NCBI GenBank assembly: GCA_947074205.1 | Contig: CAMTOQ010000012.1 | Coordinates: 1 to 64,000 of the forward strand | Direction: 5' to 3' | Source of the DNA: an uncultured Bacteroides sp. | Lineage (GTDB): Bacteria > Bacteroidota > Bacteroidia > Bacteroidales > Bacteroidaceae | DNA: 64,000 nucleotides | Made by a program: the position numbers and the translations under genes | Notes under the pieces: model-generated | Databases searched by the model: none | Told to the model about the DNA's origin: nothing | Seen by the model: the letters and a program-made list of their open reading frames with translations, nothing else | Part shown: positions 35,933 through 44,718 of the stretch, one piece after another | Position numbering within the stretch: the stretch's first letter is position 1 | Layout: each line of letters starts with the position of its first letter

Positions 35933-36586
35933 ATGAAAAGAATCATTGAGAAGACGGAAGATGGTAGTGCTACACTATTTGTTCCCGAACTGGACGAGCA
36001 CTATCACTCCACAAAAGGGGCGCACACTGAGTCGCAGCATATCTTTATTGATATGGGACTAAAAGCAAGTAAAGCCGAAGTGCCTTGTGTGCTAGAGGTT
36101 GGCTTTGGCACCGGTTTAAATGCACTTCTTACACTAGAAGAGGCCGACAAAGGGCAACGCAAAGTGGAATATATCTCACTGGAGCGCTATCCGCTTACTT
36201 GGCAAGAAATAGAGCCACTAAACTACAGCAACAACCCCCTATTTGAAAAAATGCACTCCACTCCTTGGGAGGAGCGTACAATAATATCACCCTACTTTGC
36301 GTTGAAGAAGGTGGAAGCAGATGCTAACGTTTGTATTGCTCAACTAGAACCCGAAAGCATAGATGTGGTCTATTTCGATGCATTTGCACCGGAAAAGCAG
36401 CCTGAGATGTGGAATTCTGCTATTTTTGAACAATTGTATGCCGCAATGCGTATAGATGGTATACTGACTACTTATTGCGCCAAAGGCGTGGTAAGAAGAA
36501 TGCTGCAAGCGGCTGGTTTTATGGTGGAACGTCTACCTGGACCTCCGGGAGGAAAGAGAGAGATATTAAGAGCGAATAAGCTTTAA
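35933..36586 (+). CDS. mnmD: tRNA (5-methylaminomethyl-2-thiouridine) methyltransferase, MnmD-type
   Basis: This 217-aa SAM-dependent enzyme matches the methyltransferase half of E. coli MnmC, which converts nm5(s2)U34 to mnm5(s2)U34 in tRNA. It has EVGFGTGLNALLTL as the SAM motif and DAFAPEKQPEMW as the diagnostic active-site motif. The FAD oxidase half of MnmC is absent, as in stand-alone MnmD proteins that act on the ammonium-branch product of MnmE-MnmG. mnmG is encoded at 14.7 kb. It is 11 bases before the metal-binding lipoprotein gene. Confidence 0.88.
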   Translation: MKRIIEKTEDGSATLFVPELDEHYHSTKGAHTESQHIFIDMGLKASKAEVPCVLEVGFGTGLNALLTLEEADKGQRKVEYISLERYPLTWQEIEPLNYSNNPLFEKMHSTPWEERTIISPYFALKKVEADANVCIAQLEPESIDVVYFDAFAPEKQPEMWNSAIFEQLYAAMRIDGILTTYCAKGVVRRMLQAAGFMVERLPGPPGGKREILRANKL

Positions 36587-36597
36587 ACAAAGAGAAT

Positions 36598-37515
36598 ATG
36601 GTGAGAAGAGTTTTATTGATGATGATTGCTGTGGTATTGATATGTTCATGCCAGAATAAAAATAAATCTGGCGAGGATAAACCAGTGATTATGGTCACCA
36701 TTGAGCCACAACGTTACTTTGCCGAAGCAATAGCCGGTGATAAGTTCAACGTGATGGCCATCGTTCCGAAAGGTAGTAGCCCTGAAAGCTATGATCCTAC
36801 CCCACAACAGCTTATCTCGCTGAAGAATAGCCAAGCTTACCTGCGCATTGGTTATATCGGCTTCGAACAAGTATGGCTCGATAGACTTCTCGAAAATACT
36901 CCTCACTTACAAGTATTTGATACCTCTAAAGATATCGATGTTATGATTGATACCAGCGAACATGAGCACAATCATGAACAAGGCGAACATAACCATAAGT
37001 GTGGTGTAGGCGGAATAGAACCACATGTGTGGAACTCGCCCAACAACGCCCTTGTTATTGCAAGAAATACCTATCGTGCACTTAGCCAGCTCGACAAAGA
37101 GAACGAACCTTACTACTTTGCACGTTATGATAGCTTATGCCAGACAATTGCCCAAACAGACAGCATCATTCGTAAGGAGCTGAGCAAGCCCAATGCAGCA
37201 GAGAGCTTTATTATTTATCATCCCGCTCTTTCTTACTTTGCACGCGACTATGGGTTGCAGCAAGTATCTATTGAACTGAATGGTAAAGAGCCTTCTCCTA
37301 CACATCTGAAAGAGTTGGTCGACTTTTGTGAGGCCAACAATGTGCACACCATCTTTGTGCAACCTGAGTTTGATAAACGCAATGCTCAACTGATAGCCAA
37401 TGAAATTGGTGCTGCTATCATTACTATCAATCCGCTAAGCTACGACTGGAACAACGAAATGATTGCTGTAGCCAAAGCGCTAGCCAAGAACAAAGGGAAA
37501 GAGTTGAATGAGTAA
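36598..37515 (+). CDS. ZnuA-like metal ABC transporter substrate-binding lipoprotein
   Basis: This cluster A-I binding protein captures zinc or manganese outside the inner membrane. A signal peptide ends in a lipobox before Cys18 (LICSC). Residues 122-133 form a His-rich loop (HEHNHEQGEHNH) typical of zinc-binding members. Metal ligands include His143 in EPHVW and a His in YHPALSYF. The first ligand, usually His in a PHxYxPTP motif, is Glu63 in SSPESYDPTP. The ATPase gene overlaps its end by eight bases. Metal identity is inferred. Confidence 0.88.
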   Translation: MVRRVLLMMIAVVLICSCQNKNKSGEDKPVIMVTIEPQRYFAEAIAGDKFNVMAIVPKGSSPESYDPTPQQLISLKNSQAYLRIGYIGFEQVWLDRLLENTPHLQVFDTSKDIDVMIDTSEHEHNHEQGEHNHKCGVGGIEPHVWNSPNNALVIARNTYRALSQLDKENEPYYFARYDSLCQTIAQTDSIIRKELSKPNAAESFIIYHPALSYFARDYGLQQVSIELNGKEPSPTHLKELVDFCEANNVHTIFVQPEFDKRNAQLIANEIGAAIITINPLSYDWNNEMIAVAKALAKNKGKELNE

Positions 37516-38260
37516 ACCTATTATCGAAATAGAGGGACTATCTGCCGGCTACAACGGCCACACTGTGCTCCATGACATCAATCTAAATATCTACGAGCGC
37601 GACTTCTTGGGCATAATTGGCCCAAATGGTGGAGGAAAAACTACACTTATCAAATGTATCCTAGGACTGTTACAGCCCACCAAAGGGACAATTATAAAAA
37701 ATTGCTCCAGCATAGGCTATCTTCCTCAGTACAATATGATTGATAAGAAGTTTCCTATCTCCGTAAAGGAGGTTATCCTTTCGGGACTTTCTTCTCAGAA
37801 ATCCCTTCTGAAACGATTTTCTCAACAACAACACTTAAAAGTAAACGAGGTAGTAGACCGTATGGGACTCAATGGCTTAGAAGACCGAGCTATTGGCGAA
37901 CTAAGTGGCGGTCAGCTGCAGCGTGCACTGCTAGGTAGAGCCATCATTAGCGACCCTGCTATGGTGATTCTCGACGAACCTAGCACCTACATTGACAAGC
38001 AGTTTGAAGCTCGTCTTTATCAACTATTGGCCGACCTCAACCATACCTGCGCCATCGTCTTGGTGAGCCACGATATTGGTACAGTGCTACAACAAGTAAA
38101 GTCGATTGCCTGCATCAACGAAACGATCGATTACCATCCAGCAAACGAAGTAGACGGAGAGTGGTTGGAGAAGAATTTCAACTGCCCTATCGAGTTGTTG
38201 GGTCATGGCAGCTTGCCTCATCGCATACTTGCCGACCATCATCACCATACACACAAATAG
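37508..38260 (+). CDS. Metal ABC transporter ATPase (ZnuC-like)
   Basis: This 250-aa ATPase powers metal import. Walker A GPNGGGKTT is at 38-46, the Q-loop in YLPQ at 71-74, the signature LSGGQLQRA at 132-140, Walker B VILDEPS at 153-159 and the switch His in LVSHDIG. The C-terminus ends in a His cluster (HHHHTH), uncommon for the cytoplasmic subunit and possibly metal-sensing. No permease gene follows; the next gene is a separate large membrane protein 130 bases away. Confidence 0.92.
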   Translation: MSKPIIEIEGLSAGYNGHTVLHDINLNIYERDFLGIIGPNGGGKTTLIKCILGLLQPTKGTIIKNCSSIGYLPQYNMIDKKFPISVKEVILSGLSSQKSLLKRFSQQQHLKVNEVVDRMGLNGLEDRAIGELSGGQLQRALLGRAIISDPAMVILDEPSTYIDKQFEARLYQLLADLNHTCAIVLVSHDIGTVLQQVKSIACINETIDYHPANEVDGEWLEKNFNCPIELLGHGSLPHRILADHHHHTHK

Positions 38261-38346
38261 GGATTTCTACCCTACAATATGCTAGTAAATGCCTTCTTCT
38301 GGACTTATATTTACATTGTTTATAGAGCATATCACACCAAAATCAC

Positions 38347-38354
38347 TATCTTTG
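38347..38354 (+). promoter_or_regulatory. -7 promoter box of the DUF2723 gene
   Basis: TATCTTTG matches exactly, 40 bases before the ATG at 38394. The -33 side lacks a TTTG at the usual distance. Confidence 0.45.
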
Positions 38355-38393
38355 CGACACTTAACATGTTAATAAATAAATAACTATCGTTTA

Positions 38394-41300
38394 ATGAAAC
38401 AGTACAAAACCGTAAACAACCTACTCGGCTGGCTTACTTTCATTATCGCAGGCACTGTTTACTGCTTAACCATCGAGCCGACGGCTAGCTTCTGGGACTG
38501 CCCGGAATTTATCACGACAGCTGCGAATTTAGAGATTGGACACCCTCCCGGTGCACCCTTCTTTATGCTTACAGGCAATTTATTCACACAATTTGCAAGC
38601 GATGCCTCTTCTATCGCCAAGATGGTGAACTACATGAGCGCATTGATGAGTGGAGCTTGTATCATGTTCCTATTCTGGACGATCACTCACCTTGTGCGTC
38701 GCCTTATAGTAGATGATAACGAGGGAATCAATATCACCAAACTAATCACTATCATGGGGAGTGGACTTGTGGGCGCAATGGCCTTCACGTTCAGCGATAC
38801 CTTCTGGTATAGCGCAGTAGAAGGCGAGGTTTACGCCTACTCTTCACTGTTCACAGCCGTAGTATTTTGGCTTATCCTGAAGTGGGAAGATGCTGCCGAT
38901 CAGCCCCATGCCGACCGTTGGTTGGTGCTTATCGCCTACCTCACCGGACTCAGTATTGGTGTCCATCTTCTAAATCTACTTTGTCTACCTGCCATCGTAT
39001 TGGTGTATTACTACAAGCGTGTGCCCAATGCTAACCTAAAAGGTTCATTGCTAGCACTTCTCGGATCGGGTTTATTAGTAGGTATCGTGCTATACGGTAT
39101 CGTTCCAGGAGTTGTAAAAGTGGGTGGTGTATTCGAAATATTCTTTGTAAATACACTTGGAATGGGCTTCAATGTGGGTGTGGTCATCTACTGCATCGTA
39201 TTGGCAGCTACTATCATCTGGGGTGTCTACGAAACCTATACAGACCGTAGCCGTAAGTTAATGAATATCTCTTTCTTAACTACGTTTACCCTTCTTGGTA
39301 TTCCTTTCTACGGCCATGGTGCAGGTAGCATTGTTATCGGTATCATCATAGTTTCTGCATTGGCGGCTTATCTATTCTTGGTAGTAGATAAGAAATACAG
39401 ATTGTCGGCACGCGCCATGAATACGGCTATGCTATGCACCATGATGATTATGGTGGGCTATGCCTCGTATGCGGTTATCGTGATTCGTTCGATGGCCAAT
39501 ACGCCAATGGACCAAAACTCTCCAGAGGATATCTTTACGCTAGGCGAATACTTAGGACGTGAGCAGTATGGTACTCGCCCACTGTTCTACGGACAGACTT
39601 ATGCGTCGAAAGTAGAATTGAAAGAGGAAAACGGCTACTGTGTGCCTGTTGAGTCAAGCAGCACTACTAAGTGGATTCGTAAAGAGAAAACAAACCCCAA
39701 CGAAAAGGATACGTATATCGAAGTTCCCGGACGTACGGAGTACAAATATGCCCAAAACATGTTATTCCCACGTATGTATAGCAGCTCGCACGCGCAGCAA
39801 TATCAATCGTGGGTAGATATCAAAGGCACCCCTCAGCCCTACGACCAATGTGGTGAAATGATTACGGTGAATATCCCTACACAATGGGAAAACATCGTAT
39901 TCTTCTTCCGCTATCAGCTAGACTTTATGTATTGGCGCTACTTTATGTGGAACTTCGCCGGCCGTCAAAACGACATTCAAGGTAATGGCGAAATTGAGCA
40001 TGGCAACTGGATCACCGGTATTCCATTTATCGACAATATCCTAGTAGGCGATCAGACATTACTGCCCGATGACCTTCGTGAAAACAAAGGCCGCAACGTC
40101 TTCTACTGTTTGCCTTTGATTCTAGGTATCATCGGTCTGCTATGGCAAGCTTTCCGCAAGGAACGTGGCATACAGCAGTTCTGGGTAGTGTTCTTCTTGT
40201 TCTTTATGACAGGTATCGCTATTGTGCTTTACCTCAACCAAACTCCTATACAACCACGCGAACGCGACTATGCCTATGCAGGTTCGTTCTACGCATTTGC
40301 TATATGGATTGGTATGGGTGTAGCGGGTATCGTACATCTTATCGATAAATATTTGAAGAAGAACAATGCCGTGACAGCAGCAGCTACATCAGCCGTATGT
40401 CTACTTGTACCTGTGCAGATGGCTAGTCAAACATGGGACGACCACGACCGCAGCGACCGCTATGTGGCGCGCGACTTTGGCCAAAACTACTTGATGTCTA
40501 TGCAAGAAGAAGGCAACCCTATCATCTTTACAAATGGCGATAACGACACCTTCCCATTGTGGTACAACCAAGAGACCGAAGGGTTCCGTCAGGATACACG
40601 TACTTGTAACTTGAGCTACCTACAAACCGATTGGTATATCGACCAAATGAAGCGTCCGGCATGGGACTCTCCATCGTTGCCTATCACTTGGGACCGTATC
40701 GAGTATGTAGAAGGTACTAACGAATATGTGCCTATCCGCCCCGAATACAAGAAACAAATCGACCAGATCTATGCAGAGCTTGCCGAGAAAGGTACTGCAC
40801 AAGATAAAGAGGCTATCTACGCTCGCTTTGGTGAGAACCCCTACGAGTTGAAGAATATCTTGAACTATTGGGTGAGAAATAATAGCCAAAATGGTGGCGC
40901 TTTCATCCCTACGGATAGCATTGTAATAAAGATTGATAAAGAGGCAGTGCTTCGCAGTGGTATGACTATTCCTGCTGCTCTAGGCGACTCAATCCCCGAG
41001 TATATGAGCATCTCCTTGAAAGGCAAACGTGCTTTATATAAGAGCGAATTGATGATGCTTGAAATGCTAGCCAACGCTAACTGGGAACGTCCTATGTATA
41101 TGGCCGTGACTGTAGGTAGCGAAAACCGTCTAGGCATGGACAAACACTTTGTTCAAGAAGGATTGGCATCACGTTTCACTCCTTTCAATACGCAAGAACT
41201 AGGTGCAACCATCGATAGCGAGAAGATGTACGACAACTTGATGAACAAGTTCAAGTTTGGCGGTATCGAAACTCCGGGCATCTATCTAGACGAAAACACG

Positions 41301-41735
41301 ATGCGCATGGTGTTCACTCACCGTCGTCTATTCGGTATGCTTGCCGAACAGCTTCTAAAAGAAGGTAAGAAGGATAAGGCACTAGAAGTTCTAGACTATG
41401 CCGAAGAGGTGATTCCAGCCTACAACGTACCTTACGATTGGCAAAATGGTGCACTCCAAATGGCCGAATCGTACTATAGACTTGGTGAAAAAGAGAAAGC
41501 CGATAAGATAATGGAGGCAATGGCCGATAAGTCGGTTCAATACCTCACTTGGTATCTATCACTACGTTCTAATCTTCTAAAAACTTCATCGCGTGAAGTA
41601 GAATACCACTTGGCTCTACTCAACGAAGAGGTGAAAGTTTTAGACCGATACAACCCTGAGCTTGGCGAAGTATATGGCGAGAAGCTAGACGAGATCTATA
41701 CCCTTTATGTGCAACGTGTAAAAGAGAACAGATAA
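38394..41735 (+). CDS. Large DUF2723 membrane protein (GT-C-like)
   Basis: This 1113-aa protein has an N-terminal block of about ten transmembrane helices with the DUF2723 signature EPTASFWDCPEF at 28-39; the acidic residues after the first helix resemble the catalytic loop of GT-C glycosyltransferases. More helices follow up to about 680, then a large soluble part, and residues about 985-1100 look like TPR-type helical repeats. DUF2723 also occurs in eukaryotic TMEM260, an O-mannosyltransferase, so a protein O-glycosylation role is plausible but unproven here. It is followed ten bases later by a polysaccharide deacetylase gene. Confidence 0.88.
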   Translation: MKQYKTVNNLLGWLTFIIAGTVYCLTIEPTASFWDCPEFITTAANLEIGHPPGAPFFMLTGNLFTQFASDASSIAKMVNYMSALMSGACIMFLFWTITHLVRRLIVDDNEGINITKLITIMGSGLVGAMAFTFSDTFWYSAVEGEVYAYSSLFTAVVFWLILKWEDAADQPHADRWLVLIAYLTGLSIGVHLLNLLCLPAIVLVYYYKRVPNANLKGSLLALLGSGLLVGIVLYGIVPGVVKVGGVFEIFFVNTLGMGFNVGVVIYCIVLAATIIWGVYETYTDRSRKLMNISFLTTFTLLGIPFYGHGAGSIVIGIIIVSALAAYLFLVVDKKYRLSARAMNTAMLCTMMIMVGYASYAVIVIRSMANTPMDQNSPEDIFTLGEYLGREQYGTRPLFYGQTYASKVELKEENGYCVPVESSSTTKWIRKEKTNPNEKDTYIEVPGRTEYKYAQNMLFPRMYSSSHAQQYQSWVDIKGTPQPYDQCGEMITVNIPTQWENIVFFFRYQLDFMYWRYFMWNFAGRQNDIQGNGEIEHGNWITGIPFIDNILVGDQTLLPDDLRENKGRNVFYCLPLILGIIGLLWQAFRKERGIQQFWVVFFLFFMTGIAIVLYLNQTPIQPRERDYAYAGSFYAFAIWIGMGVAGIVHLIDKYLKKNNAVTAAATSAVCLLVPVQMASQTWDDHDRSDRYVARDFGQNYLMSMQEEGNPIIFTNGDNDTFPLWYNQETEGFRQDTRTCNLSYLQTDWYIDQMKRPAWDSPSLPITWDRIEYVEGTNEYVPIRPEYKKQIDQIYAELAEKGTAQDKEAIYARFGENPYELKNILNYWVRNNSQNGGAFIPTDSIVIKIDKEAVLRSGMTIPAALGDSIPEYMSISLKGKRALYKSELMMLEMLANANWERPMYMAVTVGSENRLGMDKHFVQEGLASRFTPFNTQELGATIDSEKMYDNLMNKFKFGGIETPGIYLDENTMRMVFTHRRLFGMLAEQLLKEGKKDKALEVLDYAEEVIPAYNVPYDWQNGALQMAESYYRLGEKEKADKIMEAMADKSVQYLTWYLSLRSNLLKTSSREVEYHLALLNEEVKVLDRYNPELGEVYGEKLDEIYTLYVQRVKENR

Positions 41736-41744
41736 TAGAGCGCA

Positions 41745-42359
41745 ATGTTTATTGAACAACCTCCGCAACTATTTAGAGCACTCTATCCTAAAGCCATCTT
41801 CCGGATGGATCCCAACGAAAGAGCAGTCTATCTGACTTTCGATGATGGCCCCATTCCGGAAGTGACACCATGGGTGCTCGATGTGTTGAAGAAGAACGAC
41901 ATTAAGGCCACCTTCTTTATGGTGGGCGACAACATTCGCAAGCATCCCGATATCTACCAAATGGTGGTGGACGCCGGTCATCGACTTGGCAATCACACTT
42001 ACCACCATATACGTGGGTTTGAGCACAGTGTCACTAGCTACATGGAAGATGTGATGCAGGCCAACGAAACGATGCAATCGGATCTATTTCGTCCTCCACA
42101 TGGACACATGCGATTCACACAATACCATACGCTGAAGGATCACTTCCGTATCATCATGTGGGATTTGGTGACACGCGATTACAGTAAGAAAAGGACACCA
42201 AAACAGGTGCTAGACAACGTGAAAGAGTATGTGCGAAATGGCTCCATCATCACCTTCCACGACTCACTGAAGTCTTGGAATAATGGTTGCTTAGAATATG
42301 CTTTGCCACGTTCCATAGAGTATCTAAAAGAAGAAGGATATGAGTTCAAGGTGTTTTGA
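41745..42359 (+). CDS. NodB-family polysaccharide deacetylase
   Basis: This 204-aa carbohydrate esterase family 4 protein removes N- or O-acetyl groups from glycans such as peptidoglycan. Motif 1 is TFDDGP at 31-36, motif 2 supplies metal ligands in HTYHH (His84, His88), and motif 3 is RPPHG at 116-120; the terminal ITFHDS is motif 5. No signal peptide is evident, so it may be cytoplasmic or anchored to a partner. It lies ten bases after the DUF2723 gene, and its 3' end overlaps queG by 20 bases. Confidence 0.9.
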   Translation: MFIEQPPQLFRALYPKAIFRMDPNERAVYLTFDDGPIPEVTPWVLDVLKKNDIKATFFMVGDNIRKHPDIYQMVVDAGHRLGNHTYHHIRGFEHSVTSYMEDVMQANETMQSDLFRPPHGHMRFTQYHTLKDHFRIIMWDLVTRDYSKKRTPKQVLDNVKEYVRNGSIITFHDSLKSWNNGCLEYALPRSIEYLKEEGYEFKVF

Positions 42360-43287
42360 CACACAACAGATAAAAGCCGAAGCCTTGCGCCTCGGCTTTT
42401 CTGCTTTTGGCGTAGCTAGAGCTGAAGTTGTAGCTGTCGATGCGGCTCACTCATTCCATGAATGGATAGCTACCGGCAAGCAAGCCGGCATGCACTATAT
42501 GGCCAACCACAGCGATAAACGTCTAGACCCACGCTTGCTCATGGAAGGTACCAAAAGCATCATCTCCGTGGCACTGAACTACTATCCCCAGCAACAGCTA
42601 GCCCCCGACGAATACCAATTGGCATGGTACGCCTATGGCAAAGACTATCACGACGTGATGAAAGCCAAATTAAAAGCGTTAGAGGCCTTTATTACCTCCA
42701 CTCTACCCTTTCCCATCCAGACGCGCGTTTTTTGCGACACAGCGCCTGTATTGGAACGTTATTGGGCCGTACAGGCCGGATTAGGATGGATCGGGAAAAA
42801 CACCCAGCTCATCCTACCCAAAGCAGGATCTACTTTCTTCTTAGGCGAACTCTTTATTGACTGCGATGCCGATTCGTACAATACCCCCCTACCCAATCGC
42901 TGCGGCAGTTGCACGAATTGTCTGGACACCTGCCCTACGCAAGCGTTGGAGGCTCCATTTTGCCTCAATTCGGGCCGATGTCTCTCCTATCTTACCATTG
43001 AGCACCGCGAAACCATTCCTGCCCTAGAAGCTTCAAAAATGAAGAATAAGATATATGGGTGTGACGACTGCCAGCGTGTCTGTCCTTGGAACAGATTTGC
43101 GCAGCCTTCACACACGGAAGAGTTTTACCCCTCCACCTCTATCCTATCTATGCAAAAAGAGGATTGGCATCAGCTTTCCGAAGAGCAATATAGAACGCTA
43201 TTCAAAGGTAGTGCTGTGAAGCGTGCTAAGTATGCCGGATTGATGCGCAATATTGAAGCTGCCAAGGAGGGCTTCACGAAAAACTAA
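42340..43287 (+). CDS. queG: Epoxyqueuosine reductase
   Basis: QueG performs the last step of queuosine synthesis, reducing epoxyqueuosine in tRNA, with cobalamin and two 4Fe-4S clusters. The 315-aa protein has the cluster motifs CGSCTNCLDTCPT (Cys188, 191, 194, 198) and CDDCQRVCPW (Cys241, 244, 248), and an active-site Asp133 in RVFCDTAPVLER. The start at 42340 overlaps the deacetylase gene by 20 bases. queA, the preceding enzyme of the pathway, is at 58.7 kb in this window. Confidence 0.95.
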   Translation: MSSRCFDTQQIKAEALRLGFSAFGVARAEVVAVDAAHSFHEWIATGKQAGMHYMANHSDKRLDPRLLMEGTKSIISVALNYYPQQQLAPDEYQLAWYAYGKDYHDVMKAKLKALEAFITSTLPFPIQTRVFCDTAPVLERYWAVQAGLGWIGKNTQLILPKAGSTFFLGELFIDCDADSYNTPLPNRCGSCTNCLDTCPTQALEAPFCLNSGRCLSYLTIEHRETIPALEASKMKNKIYGCDDCQRVCPWNRFAQPSHTEEFYPSTSILSMQKEDWHQLSEEQYRTLFKGSAVKRAKYAGLMRNIEAAKEGFTKN

Positions 43288-43366
43288 CCGACACAATCAC
43301 CCTATCCAACAAACCTATTTCCTTCTGACTTGTTATTTATTTAAAAGATAAACAACAAATAGAGTT

Positions 43367-44299
43367 ATGGAAGAGAAGATATTTCACCAACCTGTGACGG
43401 ATCATCCCGGAGAGAACGTCATCTTCATTGTATATAAACTACTCGACACACCCGATACTGCCGATAAGGTAAAGGATGTATGTGCCAACTTTACAGGAAT
43501 GATTCGCAGCATGCAGAACAGGTTCCAAGAGTCACAATTCAGTGCCGTCATGGGATTTGGTGCTGATGCATGGAACAAGCTTTTCCCGGAACAAGGGAAA
43601 CCCAAAGAGCTAGAGGTGTTTCAAGAGATTAAAGGTGATAAATACACAGCAGTATCTACCCCAGGCGACCTATTTTTCCATATTCGCGCCAAGCAGATGG
43701 GTCTATGCTTTGAATTTGCCTCTCATCTTGATACTAAATTGAAAGATGCGGTGGAGTGTGTGGACGAAACTCATGGCTTCCGCTATATGGATGGCAAGTC
43801 GATTATTGGCTTTGTGGATGGCACAGAAAACCCTGCGATTGATGCTGATGCAGTAGATTTTGGAGTGATTGGTGATGAAGATCCTGATTTCAAAGGCGGT
43901 AGCTACATCTTAGTGCAGAAATATATCCATGATATGGAGAGCTGGAATCTACTTAAAACAGAAGAGCAAGAGAAGGTAATTGGACGCCATAAATACGATG
44001 ATATTGAACTTACTGACGAAGAAAAACCGGGCAATGCTCATAATGCAGTGACCAATATCGGTGATGAACTCAAAATAATACGTGCTAACATGCCGTTTGC
44101 CAACACTGCCAAAGGCGAATATGGCACTTACTTTATTGGTTACGCCCGCTATTTCACAACCACCAAAAAGATGCTTGAAAATATGTTTATCGGCGATCCT
44201 ATAGGGAATACCGATCGACTGCTCGACTTCAGCACAGCCGTGACCGGTACGCTGTTTTTCGCACCCTCGTACAACCTTCTTGGAGAGCTAGGAGGCTAA
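43367..44299 (+). CDS. DyP-type heme peroxidase
   Basis: This 310-aa dye-decolorizing peroxidase uses hydrogen peroxide to oxidise bulky substrates. The family signature GFVDGTENP carries the distal Asp151; a His at about 225 (NAHNAV) is a candidate proximal heme ligand, and EYGTYFIGYAR near 255 is conserved. No signal peptide is visible, so it is likely cytoplasmic, as in the YfeX branch. No encapsulin gene is near and the C-terminus shows no obvious targeting peptide. A small membrane-protein gene follows 36 bases later. Confidence 0.9.
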   Translation: MEEKIFHQPVTDHPGENVIFIVYKLLDTPDTADKVKDVCANFTGMIRSMQNRFQESQFSAVMGFGADAWNKLFPEQGKPKELEVFQEIKGDKYTAVSTPGDLFFHIRAKQMGLCFEFASHLDTKLKDAVECVDETHGFRYMDGKSIIGFVDGTENPAIDADAVDFGVIGDEDPDFKGGSYILVQKYIHDMESWNLLKTEEQEKVIGRHKYDDIELTDEEKPGNAHNAVTNIGDELKIIRANMPFANTAKGEYGTYFIGYARYFTTTKKMLENMFIGDPIGNTDRLLDFSTAVTGTLFFAPSYNLLGELGG

Positions 44300-44335
44300 C
44301 TATGCTCGAATGTCAACTTAATTTTTGATAAGAAT

Positions 44336-44632
44336 ATGACACAGATTGAATCGTTACAAGAACATCTACAGCGCATCAGTATATGTGCGATGACAGACTT
44401 AGATATAGCAGTAAGCAAGTTTATTCGCGATCCCGAGAATAAGAATTTGGATGAAAAGGAACTGTTCGATAAGATTTACGAGGTTTATGGCACACGAATA
44501 ATGGCTGTAGAGCACACCGCCAACACTAAAATGATGTCGCGCATCCGTGGTTGGATGATCGTCTTTGGGGTAATCTTTATCGTTACAATGATTCTATTTA
44601 TCGTGTGGTTTCTTTATGCTTTGGTAAAGTAA
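44336..44632 (+). CDS. Small tail-anchored membrane protein, unknown
   Basis: This 98-aa protein has a helical, acidic N-terminal part (residues 1-65) and a single strongly hydrophobic helix at about 72-96 reaching the C-terminus, so it looks tail-anchored with the N-terminus inside. No family is recognised. It lies 36 bases after the DyP peroxidase gene and before a strong terminator, suggesting one transcript with the peroxidase. Confidence 0.65.
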   Translation: MTQIESLQEHLQRISICAMTDLDIAVSKFIRDPENKNLDEKELFDKIYEVYGTRIMAVEHTANTKMMSRIRGWMIVFGVIFIVTMILFIVWFLYALVK

Positions 44633-44639
44633 AAATACT

Positions 44640-44687
44640 AACGGGCAGGAATCATCGCTGATAGCGCTATTCCTGCCCGTTTTTTTG
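44640..44687 (+). terminator. Strong intrinsic terminator after the peroxidase unit
   Basis: A perfect 13-bp stem (44640-44652 with 44669-44681) with a 16-base loop is followed by a T-run to 44687, eight bases after the stop. It separates convergent units. Confidence 0.88.
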
Positions 44688-44718
44688 TTGTTGGTTGTTT
44701 TAAGTTGTCAACCTGAAC

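Noticed and set aside
43367..44299. Encapsulin cargo system with the DyP peroxidase.
   Set aside because: No encapsulin shell gene and no obvious C-terminal targeting peptide are present.
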